Assembly: GCA_025200525.1 (NCBI GenBank)
Contig: CM045763.1
Span: 87,820,131-87,884,130 of the forward strand
Source: Camellia lanceoleosa
Lineage: Eukaryota > Streptophyta > Magnoliopsida > Ericales > Theaceae
DNA length: 64,000 nucleotides
Reading direction: 5' to 3'
Positions 46,713-58,170 of this stretch are shown here, piece after piece; position 1 is the first letter of the stretch, and each line of letters begins with the position of its first letter. Position numbers and translations under genes: made by a program. Below the pieces are notes generated by a model, which saw only the letters and a list, made by a program, of their open reading frames with translations, did no database searches and was not told the origin of the DNA.

Positions 46713-48336
46713 TTACCAAGTGGCTTCCACAATTCCGTGATGTTTCCACAATACCTTGACCAAGGGAATCGTCTTGCCTCGCAAGACTTGGTCCCGTCTA
46801 TCCAAGACCCTCACCGGTCTCTCCTTATACGAAGCATCCTCGTCTACTTCTAAGTTGGTCCAATCCAACACATGTGACAGATTCGGCTCATATTTCTGAA
46901 GCATACTAACATGAAACACGTCATGTACTCCGGACAGTTGCGGCGGCAATGCTAAACGGTAGGCAACCTCCCCAATCCACTCAAGGATCTCGAAAGGGCC
47001 AATAAACCGAGGGGATAACTTCCCACTCTTCCCAAACCTCATCAAACCCCGTCTCGGTGATATTTTCAGAAAGACGTGATCACCCATCTCGAATGACAAA
47101 GGCCTCCTCCAAACGGTCGGCATAACTCTTTTGACGACTCTAGGCTGTAACCAACCTCTTATGGATAAGTTCAACTTTCTCCGTCATTTCCTGCACCAAC
47201 TCCGGGCCCAACAAAGGTGCATCACCCACCTCGGCCTAATACACTGGAGACCTACACGGTCGGTCATACAAGGCCTCAAACGGTGCCATGCCAATACTTG
47301 ATTGGAAACTGTTATTGTAGGCAAACTCTACTGATGGTAGGTGTCTTTCCCACGACTTCTTAAAGTCAAGGACACAACCCTGAAGCATATCCTCAAGGAT
47401 TTGAATAGTGCGCTCGGACTGCCCGTCAGTCTGAGGATGGTAAGCCGTGCTAAAAGTCAATCTAGTGCCCAAGGCACTCTACAAACTCTGTCACAACCTA
47501 GCAGTGAAGCGCGGATCTCTATCTGAGACAATTGACACTGGGACCCCGTGCAACCTCACTATGTCCCGAATATACAAGTCGGCAAGATGATTTACTGAAT
47601 CTCTCACACGCATAGGAATAAAGTGCGCCGACTTAGTCAACCGGTCAACTACCACCCATATGGCATCACTACCCCGTTGAGTCCTTGGAAGACCCATGAC
47701 AAAATCCATTGTGACGTGCTCCCATTTCCACTCGACTATAGGCAAGGGTTGCAACAAACCCGCTGGCCTCTGATGCTCGGTCTTCACTTGTTGACAAGTA
47801 AGGCACTTTGACACAAACACCGCCAGATCTCTCTTCAAAGCTCTCCACCAAAACTGGCGACTCAAATTATGATACATCTTTGTGCCTCCCGAATGCACCG
47901 CAATGCGTGAATGGTGAAACTCTCGGAGTACTTCCTCTCGACAAGACTCCGACACAAACAAGCGGTCTCGGTACCTCACACTCAGGTCGGGGTACACAGT
48001 CAAACCCTTCTCTGCCTTCCCATTAGAGATCTTCTCCCGAAGGGATTCTACTTCACAGTCACCCTTCTGTGCCTCTAGCACTCGATTCACAAGCGTAGGT
48101 TGTGCAACCATAGAAAACAAGGCTGTAGACTTAACAGACTCGCCCAGAGGCAAGTCAAATTCCCCAAGAGCACCCAACATCTCCCATTCCCGGATAGCAA
48201 TACAAGCTACATCGCCAATGGACTTCCTACTTAGGGCATCGGCCATAACATTAGCCTTTCCCGGATGATAATGCAACTCGAAGTCATAATCTTCTATGAA
48301 CTCCATCCACCTTCTCTGCCTCAAATTCAAGTCCTT
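46713..48336 (-). pseudogene. Integrase with chromodomain of Tekay-1, broken
   Basis: From high to low coordinates: [17 protein letters not shown] (end of RNase H, 48270), HSGGTKMYHNL and CLTCQQVK (zinc part, 47890-47790), core D in VTMDFVMGLP (47710), D in VSDRDPRF (47510), E in DGQSERTIQ (47420), GDHVFLKISPRRG (47080) and the chromodomain end VRVLDRRDQVLRGKTIPLVK to HHGIVEATW (46825-46715). All catalytic residues are visible, but the frame changes near 47490 and 47200. The chromodomain is thought to guide insertion to heterochromatin. Confidence 0.85.
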
Positions 48337-49794
48337 TTATGTAAATAGATATTTCAGACTCTTATGATTCGAGGACACCTCGAATCTTTCACCATAAAGG
48401 TAGTGCCGCCAAATCTTCAAGGCAAATATCACAGCCACCAATTCTAGGTCGTGAGTAGGATAGTTTCTCTCGCATGTTTTCAACTGATCTGAGCCATAGG
48501 CTATTACTTTACCGTCCTGCATCAATACACAACCTAGACCCTCTCGTGAGGCATCACAATACATTGCATAACCCAAACCTCTCTTTGGAATAATCAAGAC
48601 TGGAGCGGTGGTAAGTCTAACTTTAAGCTCTTGGAACGACTTTTCACAAGTCTCACTCCACACAAACTTGACCTCTTTCTGCGTTAATCTAGTCAAAGGC
48701 GAAGCTAGCTTGGAGAAATCTTTCACAAATCGACGGTAATACCCGGCCAACCCCAAGAAACTACAGATCTCGAAGACGTTCTTAGGTTGTGCCCAATCCT
48801 GCACCGTCTTTATCTTGGATAAATCTACAGTCACTCCTTCTCCGGATACCCTATGGTCTAAGAATTTAACCTCTTTTAGCCAGAACTCACACTTCCCAAA
48901 CTTAGCATACAGCTTATGGGCTCTAAGCAACTCAAGCACCACTCGCAAGTGTTCCTTGTGCTCTTCCTCAGAAGGTGAATAAATCAGGATGTCGTCCACA
49001 AAGACAACAACGAAGCAGTCTAAGAACTCTCAGAAAATCCGATTCATCAAGTCCATGAACACCGCTGGTGTATTGGTAAGCCCAAAAGGCATCACCAGAA
49101 ACTCATAGTGGCCATACCGCGTACGGAATGCCATCTTCGGGATATCTTCCTCCCTGACCCTCAACTGATGGTAACCCGATCTCAAGTTTATCTTAGAGAA
49201 ACAACAGGATCCTTTCAACTGACCAAACAAATCATCTATACGAGGCATAGGGTATTTGTTCTTAACCGTAGCTCGGTTCAATTTTCGGTAATCAATGCAA
49301 AGTCTCAAAGCCCCATCTTTCTTTTAAGCAAAGAGGGCTGGTGCTCCCCAAGGCGAAGTGCTAGGGTGAATAAAATCCTTGTCTAGTAACTCCTGGAGTT
49401 GAATCTTCAACTCGCTCAACTCAGTTGGGGCAAAACGATACGGTGCCATGGAAATCGGTGCTGTGCCAGGCATTAAGTCAATAGAGAACTCGATCTCTCG
49501 ATGGGGTGGTAAACTAACAAGATCCTCGGGAAAGACATCCGAGTACTCACGAATCACTCTGGACAACTCAGTTCGGGTTTCATCACACCCACTACTCATA
49601 CAGTTAGCAAGAAGACAACTAAGCTCACTCCGCCCTCGCGGATCATACACCGGTGGTAAAACCCTACCAACCCAATCTCCTAAGAAATGAAAACACTCGC
49701 CACTCAAGGTACATATAGTAACCCTCTGGCGATAACAATCTATAACAGCCCGGTAAGACGATAACTAGTCCATACCCAAAATCATGTCAGTATC
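48330..49794 (-). pseudogene. Protease end, reverse transcriptase and RNase H of Tekay-1, broken
   Basis: 49707-49324 encodes the linker from SGECFHFLGDWVG to [10 protein letters not shown], where TAA (about 49325) interrupts. 49308-49030 has [20 protein letters not shown] and MPFGLTNTP. 48999-48337 has [17 protein letters not shown] polymerase site (FVDD), [12 protein letters not shown] and the RNase H with [13 protein letters not shown] and [13 protein letters not shown]. The frame ends with YLFT then TAA (48334-48336), where the Gln of the usual YLFTQKDLN would stand. Upstream the sequence is cut at 49794 inside protease. Confidence 0.85.
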
Positions 49795-51936
49795 TGTGGA
49801 CTCGCCTTTTTTGCGTCCCCTTTTGGAAGGTTTGAAAGAAAGACCTCACAGTTCGGACTCCCGCGATTCTAAATCTAGTCTCTCAGTAAAAGGTGTCAGA
49901 AGGCATATTAGTGTGAAACAAATATGCCTTCTGACACCACACATAGATATGCCTTCTGACACCACACCTATTCCGGAAGGTGTCAGAAGGCATATCAGTG
50001 TAAAACAGATAAACACCTCACAGTTCAGACTGCTTTGCCAGATACAGAGTCGCTACCTAAATATTTGTTTTGGAAAAATTTAGCAAACCCTGACTCGTGT
50101 CGAAGGCCACATGTCCGTCATCACCAAAGTTGCCTTGGCTCGAAAACTTAGATACGAGAAGGGAACGTCATGGATTGAGCACCCCCGCTCGCTCGATTAT
50201 AGATCGGCCTTCACTAATCATGATATGATATTTTATAAACATTATGTGCTCTTGTTCTGATTATTAAACTAGCTTTACTATGTGACGCACACAAGCAATT
50301 ATAGACTAGTTTTCAAGACTTGGAACAATTTAACTCATATTTGTTTGCGAAAATGGTTTTATTTTGCCACCTCAGGTGGGCTTAAAAATGCGGATTTTGC
50401 CACCAAACATAGTGGGCTTAAAACAGGATTTTGCCACAACAAAGTGGGCTTAAAACACACATTCGTTGAATCGTTCCAATTCAAACAATAAACCTTCATC
50501 CACAGGCATTCATACAGTTTAGCATTTAAGCACACAACCTCATTGCAAGCATGCTAATCATGGCAACATTTACACTCATGCAAGTATGCTAAAGCATAAA
50601 ACTCACCGAGTACTCCAAGCCAAAACAGAAACTAGTTAGAAAGATGCGTGATCCTAACTATACAAGATGCCTAATGCAACACATGCAATGTGCAATTTAA
50701 TAGGCTCGGCTACTAATATGGCATATGAATCGATTTGAACAACATGCGTTTGAAACACGTATTCAAATAAGATATTGAAATAACAATGCAGTTTGAATGA
50801 TGCGCTGAGCCTCGGTGCAGGCAAGACAAATGAATGGATACAAACATGCGATGTGCTAATTGAAAGATGTCCCTAATCTAACCATTAAAAGCGGGTAAAT
50901 AAAAGAGAGAAAGACGTGGGGTTGGAAGACATACACACACGCACGCACGCGCACTTATTACAATATTACGCCCTCGCGAAGGAGGGTCCAAATGAATAAG
51001 CTAACTAGTTAAGATATTTAAGCTAATCTAACTAAGCTAATTAGACTAAGTATTACAACACTTGAATAAAAAGCTAAACTAATTAACTAATTATTACAAC
51101 ACTTGAAATGAATAATTAACTAACTATCTAAGCCAATTAATTAAAAATTTAACTAGGCTAAGCTAATTAAATGTTACAACACCAACTAATTAGCTACAAC
51201 TAATTAGACTAATTAAATATTCCAACACAATTTGCTACGCTAATAAAACAATTAAGCGATCAAACACATTCAATGCAAGCATGAAAGAAGATGGATGGAG
51301 ATTGCATGCACATCACTTAAAAGCTGCTCTGTCTGCCTTAGATTGCCTTTGTTTCACCTTCAGCCACTGCCTTTGTTTCTGTAAAACTGCACTGTTGGCC
51401 ACACACTAAGGGCCGGCTGTGTATTCATTTGGTGCAAACTCTATTTTTGTGCTCTAATGTGAAATCAGTGCAGATGGAGCATTTTCAAGCTCTGTTTGTC
51501 CTTCCTTCCTTCTTTGTCATAGGAAAACCTCAAAAGAAGATTGAAATTGATTCCAAAAGCCATCAATGAGCAAGTTGATTGCTTGATAGTCTCGAATGCA
51601 ATTTTGGACAAAAGTTAATAAAATGCAAAGAGTAAGACCACCCTTCCCTTTTTGTCATGGAATGAACTCAAAAAAAGGAAGTTAAGACACTTCAGGGACA
51701 CCAAAAACACCATGAATTGATGCTTGATGACCCTTAACACAAGGAACTTGGCATAACGTCCAGCCAAGTTCAAGCTTTTCATTTTCTTTAAATGTGTTGA
51801 TTCAAGTTTTAAACCAATTGTTTTAGGCCTTGCCATTCATTAGTCCATTTATCCAAATATGATGTTAAAAGTCCTTTAATCCGATAAGTGATATATCAAA
51901 CAAGAGGTCCCTCTAAAACATGAGAAGGAGACTACA
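49795..51936 (-). repeat. Inverted Tat-type LTR (D), related to the LTRs of A and B
   Basis: Read on the minus strand it starts TGTAGTCTCC and ends AGTCCACA. It includes an 'agagggacctctt' block like B's 'agagggaccctctt', a TTAATTAG-rich block (51000-51240), 'atgtcttccaaccccac' (near 50920) and 'gcgactctgtatctggc' (near 50040). The flanks (GTATC and CCCTT) do not match, so it is not a clean solo LTR. CA/GC repeats lie at 50933-50955. No gene is inside. Confidence 0.65.
49892..49995. repeat. Four copies of a 17-bp motif in alternating orientation inside LTR D
   Basis: GGTGTCAGAAGGCATAT occurs at 49892-49908 (+), 49922-49938 (-), 49947-49963 (-) and 49979-49995 (+), all identical. Adjacent copies can form two hairpins. 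The corresponding place in the LTRs of A and B lacks it. Confidence 0.85.
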
Positions 51937-52058
51937 CCCTTTTGGACTCATTTGTGTTTATTTATTTCACATTGCACTTGTGGAATCAGATTTAGAACCA
52001 TGAGAGTTCGAACTATAGGGCTAATCGTATTCGAAAGGAGCACGAAAAGCAAACTACA
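51937..52058 (+). repeat. Last 118 bp of an A-type LTR, probably the 3' end of element A
   Basis: TTTGGACTCATTTGTGTTTA to AAACTACA matches the end of the first LTR (1985-2102) with about ten differences, nearly all transitions. It is in the same orientation as A and is followed by non-retroelement DNA, so it most likely is the outer end of A. Confidence 0.65.
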
Positions 52059-52300
52059 TCATGAAAATGAAGAATTTGCTAACTTCAGTCAGTGGATTAA
52101 GAGCTGGTTGATGCAAAACATGGGCAACCACAAACAACCCTCCAAAACTCAGAGGGGCATGCAAACTGAACAAGTACAATGCCAATGTGCTCCATATACT
52201 CCCACTGTCCCACAGAATATTAGATGTTCTATCAAGTGATTGTTCATAGCCCTAGGATTTCAAAATCTAGCATATTAAATGAAACAAATATTATTCTCAC
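52059..52300. other. Flank of element A, intron-like
   Basis: Lies between the end of element A and an EDM2-like exon. It reads like an intron on the minus strand (starts GTGAGA after the exon). The next EDM2 exon would be expected here or beyond, but is not found before A's end. Confidence 0.35.
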
Positions 52301-52372
52301 CCATTGTGACCCTGTTGGCAATTCTTTCGGATGTACAGTCATCCAATCCCTCTTCTCAAAGTTGAAGTCATT
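52301..52372 (-). pseudogene. EDM2-like exon
   Basis: On the minus strand, after TTTTTTGACAG comes a 72-bp open exon, NDFNFEKRDWMTVHPKELPT plus GSQW, followed by GTGAGA. This matches my memory of the region before the 'GLNPPFG' motif in EDM2 (ENHANCED DOWNY MILDEW 2), a plant nuclear PHD-finger protein that controls heterochromatin marks and transposon-bearing introns. Both splice signals are present. The following exon is absent in the window, cut off by element A. Confidence 0.62.
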
Positions 52373-52996
52373 CTGTCAAAAAAGAATTAGCAACCACCAA
52401 AATACAATAAGCAATTACGCACTTGAAATTGGGAGTTACAATATTGAGAGTAACTAGTAAATCACATTATCTACTTGATTATCATCTACCGTTTACATTG
52501 ACAAATTTTAAGAAGACTGTGTCCTAGAGCACCACCCACTATCCCAGTACCCCTTGTTTTCAATTTCTTCACAATTATTGTGCTTTTCAATTAAATTTTA
52601 TATGAAAAATGATTTAGGTAAATGATAATAATACTAATGGACAATATTATCAATTGGAAGCTATTTGGCACTTTTTAAATGTTACCCCCAAACGTACATT
52701 TGCATGGTGAAAGTATTGCTTGATTTCAAAGGACTTCCAAAATAAACATTCACTGAAGATATGTATTCTCTTGAAAGAAGCTATGCTAGCCACTAAACAT
52801 ACTTTCAGCTATTATCTTTAGCACAAAAGATCATAATTTACATCCAACATCATATTAAAGCATGCCTAAAGATACTCCATGCAACGACAAGGATTATGGT
52901 GAAATCACATCTTGAGACAATGAATTGAAAGTATCAGACAATTTTGAGAGAGGCAACGTAAGAGAGAGAAAGAAAGAAAAGAACACAAATCCTTAC

Positions 52997-53038
52997 CATG
53001 TCACCATCTTGTACATAAAAATGAAGCACATCAACAAT
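52997..53038 (-). pseudogene. EDM2-like exon
   Basis: A 42-bp exon IVDVLHFYVQDGDM on the minus strand, flanked by TGTGCAG and GTAAGG. In EDM2 proteins the stretch 'VDxLHWYVxxGDx' is followed by 'IVDFCCGANDFS' and then by the sequence found at 52301-52372. That middle part was not found in 52376-52990, so an exon is missing and the gene copy is probably a pseudogene or partial duplicate. Order and strand of the two exons agree. Confidence 0.58.
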
Positions 53039-53041
53039 CTG

Positions 53042-55500
53042 CACATTGAGAATTAATTTTCAGCATTCATATAAGCTTGACTCTTGTGGTCAATGCTTTA
53101 TCCATATATAAGCAGAATCAGAACATGAGACGGACAAACAAAAGATAATATCCTCTAGAAAATAGAGCACTCTGTTGTCAATTATAGGATCTAAACCAAT
53201 CTAACTTGTCTCCAAAGCTAAATGACCAAAAAATCTAGAAGCATCCTACAAACCGAAATTTCATAAGTTTTTAGTAATTGTCTAATGCCTTCTTACTTTC
53301 ACCACCAAAAGGTTTAATAGTTAAAAAAGGAAAAGAAAAAGAAAAAGCATTGAAATGGGTCATTATTATTCCATTCAAATTCATACGTTCAACCACATCC
53401 GTTGCATTTAATTGAAAATTCTTTCATGCCTCTACAAGTAAAATATTTAAGAATTTGGAATCAATACATAGAACTCTGTGCTTTGAGGAGGAAACTATCT
53501 GCTTTGCTGATTCACTTTCTACTGATTCATATCAAATGGAAAAGAAAAACTTAACCATAGGAACTTAAAAACTGTAAGGGAAGAGTTTTGTTTAGGGGAG
53601 CAATGGGCTCCAATGCACATCACAATTGAATCCATTTAAGGTAAGAGATTTTTTTTATTTTATTTTTTTTAAAAATAACCATCCACAACAGCACATACGA
53701 AAAATTTCAAGAAATCATTTAATCAAATCAGACGGTTTCAATTGTCGAAACTCAGACGCTTGTGTTTGTATCTAGGATTTATGGAGAGAAAAGAGAAGGA
53801 AAAGAAAAAGATATAAAAAGAAAGTGAAAAAAGCTTGGCAGCTTAGCTGTTAAGTACAGTGTTGGTCCATTTTTGACTGATTGTCTATAGAAAATCAAGT
53901 CTTCCTAGCTAATTCCATATTCTGTCTCGAGACATTCGTATACTGCATCTATCTCAGCATATGTATTGGATTTACTTGGCTGAATTCCATAAATAGAAAA
54001 GTCAAGTAACTGAAGCTATCAATAGAACCAAACCATGACCTTATAGAAAACTAGAATAAACATTCCAATTGGTCAGGATTACCAAAATAATAATAATAAT
54101 AATTAAGGAAAAAAAATCCCATTTTTTCCCCATCATTCTTATGGCACCAAGAAACATTTTCAAACCCAAATATCAACTCAATAGAGAAATTATTAGTCTA
54201 GCACATACAAACATCACACAGAATAAGAAAAGTGAAGTGTATAGTGATCAAGTGATAATCATAATAATGAAGTCGAATGTAATGTGTGACCATGTCTGAG
54301 AAATCTCCGACGCAAAACGTTAAATCTCCGATCAGAGCAATATAAAAATCGATTAGGGCTCAATTCCCCCAATTAATCAAAGAAATAGCATACACAAGAC
54401 GCAATTTGCAGAAATAAGTCTCATTGTGAATTGTCTAGAACCAAAAACAGCAAAAACATGTAATGTAATCATTCAATCTCCATCAAAAATCAAAGACACA
54501 TTCATGGATATATATTTTAGAGAGAGAAGAAACCTTCAAATTGTTTCTCTCCTTGAAACTTCTTGTCTCAATCATCTTCCCCCTGGCTATAAAGGAGTAA
54601 ATTCACTGAGATAACACAAAGACTTCAAGAATAGATACCCAGATTAGAAGATTTTAGTGCTATTTGACCAAAAACCAGTTGTTAATCTGAGCACTAATCC
54701 TTGTTTAAGAAAACACAGCAAAACCAGTGATGATTAATGTTCTTCAAATATGTCTTAGATAAACATATAAAACTATATAAACACACATATGTAGTGAGAT
54801 CATCGAATAAAGAGAAGATATAGAGAAAAAGTATGAGAAAAACATGGAATGATTATGGAACTGAAAAATATAAAACAACCATACTTGAGAGAAACATAAC
54901 CCTAGATCAGATCCAAATCATCCAAACCAAGCTCAAGCCGTCATTTATGGAAGAGATGAGAACCTAGATCGCCGATGAAAATTGAAACCTAAGCAAGAGT
55001 CTATGTAAATGGAACATAGATCCAGATCGTTACTGTGTAGTGATGAAAATCTTTGAATCTTGAGTGAACTCACAGCAAGTCTAGATCAGACTCGATGAAG
55101 AACAAGCCCTAGAATGAAAACCAAAACCCTAATCAAATGTAAATATAATAATTTTCAATAATATTTGAGCATATATGAAAACTAGCAAATTGAATACAAG
55201 ATTGCTACCATGAAAGCTTTGTATCTCAAGTGAACTCAACAATTCCAAATCAAAAGTGATTGGATACCTGAATCCATGAAAAACAAAGACCCAGATCGGT
55301 AAAGAAATCGAAAAATCGAAAGAAATCGAAAGAAAATATCAAATCCTAAGATCTAGTGCACAAATCGAAATCGAGATCTAGATTGAACAAGAAACCGTTG
55401 AGATTAGAAGCATCAATCTCTCTGTAGATCTCTAAACTCCAAGGGGTCTTCATTTTTGGTTGCATCCACGACTCCTTAGGGCTAGTGAGAGGGAACAATT
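53042..55500. other. AT-rich DNA without recognised gene
   Basis: No exon or element could be supported. Stop-rich on all frames; the short frames at 54069-54299 and 54426-54614 show no family motif. 54600-55480 has gene-5'-end-like texture on the minus strand ('agggttttggttttcat', 'gatctgggtc', 'gatctctaaactcc') and might be a 5' UTR with introns, which is a guess. Confidence 0.3.
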
Positions 55501-55502
55501 TT

Positions 55503-55546
<44 letters not shown>
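55503..55546. repeat. GA microsatellite
   Basis: A (GA)n run interrupted once by GAAAGA. On the minus strand it is a CT tract upstream of the 5'-UTR-like sequence, where such tracts are common in plant promoters. Confidence 0.8.
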
Positions 55547-55674
55547 CCATTTGGAAATTTTTGAATAGATATGGGGTTAAGTCTCTATGAAGTTAAATAG
55601 ACTTATCTCATTGAGACTCAAAGGGCATTAGGTGATGTCACGCTTTGAAAAGCACGTTTGCCACTGAGATATAT

Positions 55675-55735
55675 CACTACGTTTTTTAAAGCGCTTTGAT
55701 CCTAGCGCCATTGTAAGCAACTTTTTTTTGTAATG
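55675..55735. mobile_element. Possible 61-bp CACTA-like remnant
   Basis: It begins CACTACGTTTTTTAAAGCGC and ends with a T run and GTAATG, the inverted complement of CATTAC-A(n). CACTA transposons start CACTAC-A(n) and often have GCGCT sub-terminal words. ATAT flanks both sides. It is far too short to be an element and may be a chance match. Confidence 0.3.
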
Positions 55736-55978
55736 ATATGACTAACACTATTTACTACTTGTGTTTGGCATTGCGTATGAGAGTTTGTAAATAGCTTGTT
55801 TGAGTTGGTCGCCAACATTTGTCTTTGCTCTTGATTGAATAACGAATCCGTCTTCAATTTGGTTGTGTTGATTTAATAAAACAATAAATTTAGATATATA
55901 CAACAACTTATCACAGAGTCAATTGGAAGAAATACTTTGCTAAAATTATTTTTTTTCTTGGTCGGTTCTGTAATGCCC
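55736..55978. other. AT-rich flank of Tekay-2
   Basis: No gene or repeat seen. It ends with GGTTC before the TGTAATG start of the LTR; whether GGTTC is duplicated on the far side cannot be seen in the window. Confidence 0.4.
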
Positions 55979-58141
55979 CCAAAATAATATCATAAATCCA
56001 ACTCATAAGCAGAAGGATAATAGAAATAAAGTACTGTCATTCATCAGAGTTCAATTACAAAAGTTAACACATGCATTAGACATTCACAAATATTCATCCT
56101 AAATCTACAGCATGTGTTGCAATTTAAAAAGAACTGAAAACTAAACAGGTAATAATATGCCCTATGAGCTTACATCTTTCCAAGTCGTTACTTGGTTACA
56201 ACAAAATGAGCCTAGCTCAATACAATTAAAGCCCTTGGCTATACAAAAGGAATAAAACAAAATAAAGAGCTCTTGCTCCCCAACAGTCCCTCCAAGTTAT
56301 TGCCTTGGCGGAGGCATATCACCAGCACTTGAAAATGATTTTCCCCAAATAGGATGAGCCAAAGCCCAGTAGGAATAATCTAACACAGTATATGAGATTT
56401 AATGAAGATATAAGTACAATTGTACATGCAATACTGGTGACAAAATAACCAAATTTCATATAATCGTAAAACACCCAAAGTTCACATTTCAATTCATTTT
56501 CCCTCAATTCATTTCAAATTAATTTACTCTTCTCAATTCATGAGCCAATTTCATTACCTTTTAACAACCCAACTGAGACCACAACTCAGTGGTTCTGAAA
56601 TCAACACAATTACCACACAATCATTTTAATCTGCTATTTTACGAAAATTTCGTTCGTGGGATCGACACCCATGTATACACAAGATTTCGAGAATTTCACC
56701 CTAGACATTCCGGGTAACTTAATTTTCAGTGGAGTCCATCCCCTATCTCCTCCCAAACAATTGAGTACATCTCATTTCTCCTCCCAAACAATCATATATA
56801 TACAACGTATATAAACCATAGCCATATCCAATGACAATCAACAATAGGTTAGTTTCAATTTACCTAATCCTTATGCAATTCCTACAGCAATCATAGCTAT
56901 CATCCACTAATAGCCCAATATAAATTTTTCTAAATAGATATAAAATTTTCTCGACAGATATAATATTCAAATTTCCATGAGTGAGAGACAATGCGTGTCC
57001 AACTTCACCATTTACATTAACAACCATCAAATTTCACACTACCATCATCAATTTCAATTATTTATACAAAATAACAATTTGATCCATTTAGGGCAAAACT
57101 CTCATTTTTCCAAACATCAACCCAAATGGCCCAAATCAAGTATTTGGCCACAATACAGCCTCACATTCAATCCCATAACCATTTATTTCACATTCACTTA
57201 GAAATCTCTCTTTTTATTTCACACCCAAACCCTAGGTTTGCTCAAACTATTCCCAAATCCCACCATTGTTACACAATGACAAATAACTAAGCTAACAATC
57301 ATATGAAAGTGTAGAAAATCCCTACCTCAAAGAGAGAAGACGAGCCAAGCAAGAGTGAAACTTCAAAGATGCCCAAATCCAACTTTATTCGTATCAAAAT
57401 GACGATCTTGAGATTGTCTACCTTTTTATCAAAAGGATTAGGGTGAGGAAATCACTAGAAGTATGTGAAAATGTAGAGAGAAAGGTGTTTTAGAGAGAGA
57501 AAGAGGGTCTCAACTTTAGGTTTTAGTGAGAAAAGATCTGAAAAAGTGATGTAAAAAGTCATTTTCGCGATTTGATATATGCACAGTCTACTCAAGCGGA
57601 AGAGTTGACGCTCGAGTGTCAGATACAAAAATGTTATTCCATTGGAGCGCAAGAAAGGCCACTCGAGCGTCAAGACACAATGAACAAGACGCTCACCGCT
57701 CGAGCGTACGAAGTGACGCTCGAGCATAGAAAACACACATCCAATAGTTTTGCAGACAAGAAAGGCCGCTCAAACGCCCACCCGCTCGAGCATAGGAAAC
57801 ACCGCTCTAGCATAGAAAACACTCTTCCAGTAGTTTTGCAAACCTGCAAAGTACGGAGAGTTCGCAAAGCCTGCTCGAGTGCAAGAAGTGCTGCTCGAGC
57901 AAAAGAGTAAAATTTGCAAAGCCTGCTTGAGTGCAAAAAGTGCCGCTCGAGCGGAGGACCAAAATTCTGGGCAATACAAGGTTTGAAAAACAAGCGACCA
58001 ACCTGCCCAAACACAACCGCAACAACCCAAAAGCCAATTTCAAAAAGACACAAGAGAAGCGAGGGATAAACAACAATATGAAAGCATTAAACCAGAGTTC
58101 GGAATACCACAAGAGTTGGGTCAAAACTGGGACCGCTCTAA
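55979..58141 (-). repeat. 3' LTR of Tekay-2
   Basis: Starts TGTAATGCCCCCAAAATAAT on the + strand and ends near 58141 beside the PPT. It matches 63544-64000 and, more distantly, 43959-46259. A cluster of CGCTCGAG/GCTCGAGC phrases lies at 57585-57955. Open frames across that cluster are not genes. Confidence 0.82.
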
Positions 58142-58170
58142 CCCCTCTTAAAGAATTTCATCCTCGAAAT
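58142..58170 (-). other. Polypurine tract of Tekay-2
   Basis: Minus-strand sense: AATTTCGAGGATGAAATTCT, then TTAAGAGGGG directly before the LTR. This is the typical chromovirus layout, with the G run shortened compared with Tekay-1. Confidence 0.75.

Larger units (their letters stand above)
43959..49794 (-). mobile_element. Tekay-1: truncated Tekay-like chromovirus inserted in element A
   Basis: In minus-strand sense it contains a protease-RT linker, RT, RNase H, integrase with chromodomain, a PPT and a 3' LTR. It is the same family as Tekay-2 (55979 on), which shows what is missing: the 5' LTR, gag and most of protease. The break at 49794 abuts an inverted Tat-type LTR. The left flank is GTTTT; its partner duplication was lost with the 5' end. 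Confidence 0.8.
1..52058 (+). mobile_element. Element A: old Tat/Ogre-like Ty3/Gypsy retrotransposon, outermost layer of the nest
   Basis: The + strand order is LTR end, PBS, leader, gag, protease, G-patch, RT, RNase H, second RNase H, integrase, an antisense extra ORF and a scrap of 3' LTR. This order, and the arginine-tRNA-type PBS, are typical of the Tat lineage. The 5' LTR begins before the window. The leader is split by element B (2284-31374). The 3' half is split by a solo LTR (40487-42846), a truncated Tekay-like element (43959-49794) and an inverted LTR (49795-51936). The last 118 bp of the first LTR (about 1985-2102) recur at 51940-52058 with roughly ten differences, nearly all transitions, which is why the element is drawn to 52058. 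Stops throughout pol show it is dead. Confidence 0.75.

Noticed and set aside
51937..51945. CCAAAAGGG (minus strand) before LTR D as a polypurine tract
   Set aside because: The same bases belong to the adjoining A-type LTR end, so the match is probably chance.
53042..55500. Further exons of the EDM2-like gene
   Set aside because: I looked for the preceding conserved parts (for example a GRHFTK-type stretch) on the minus strand and found none.
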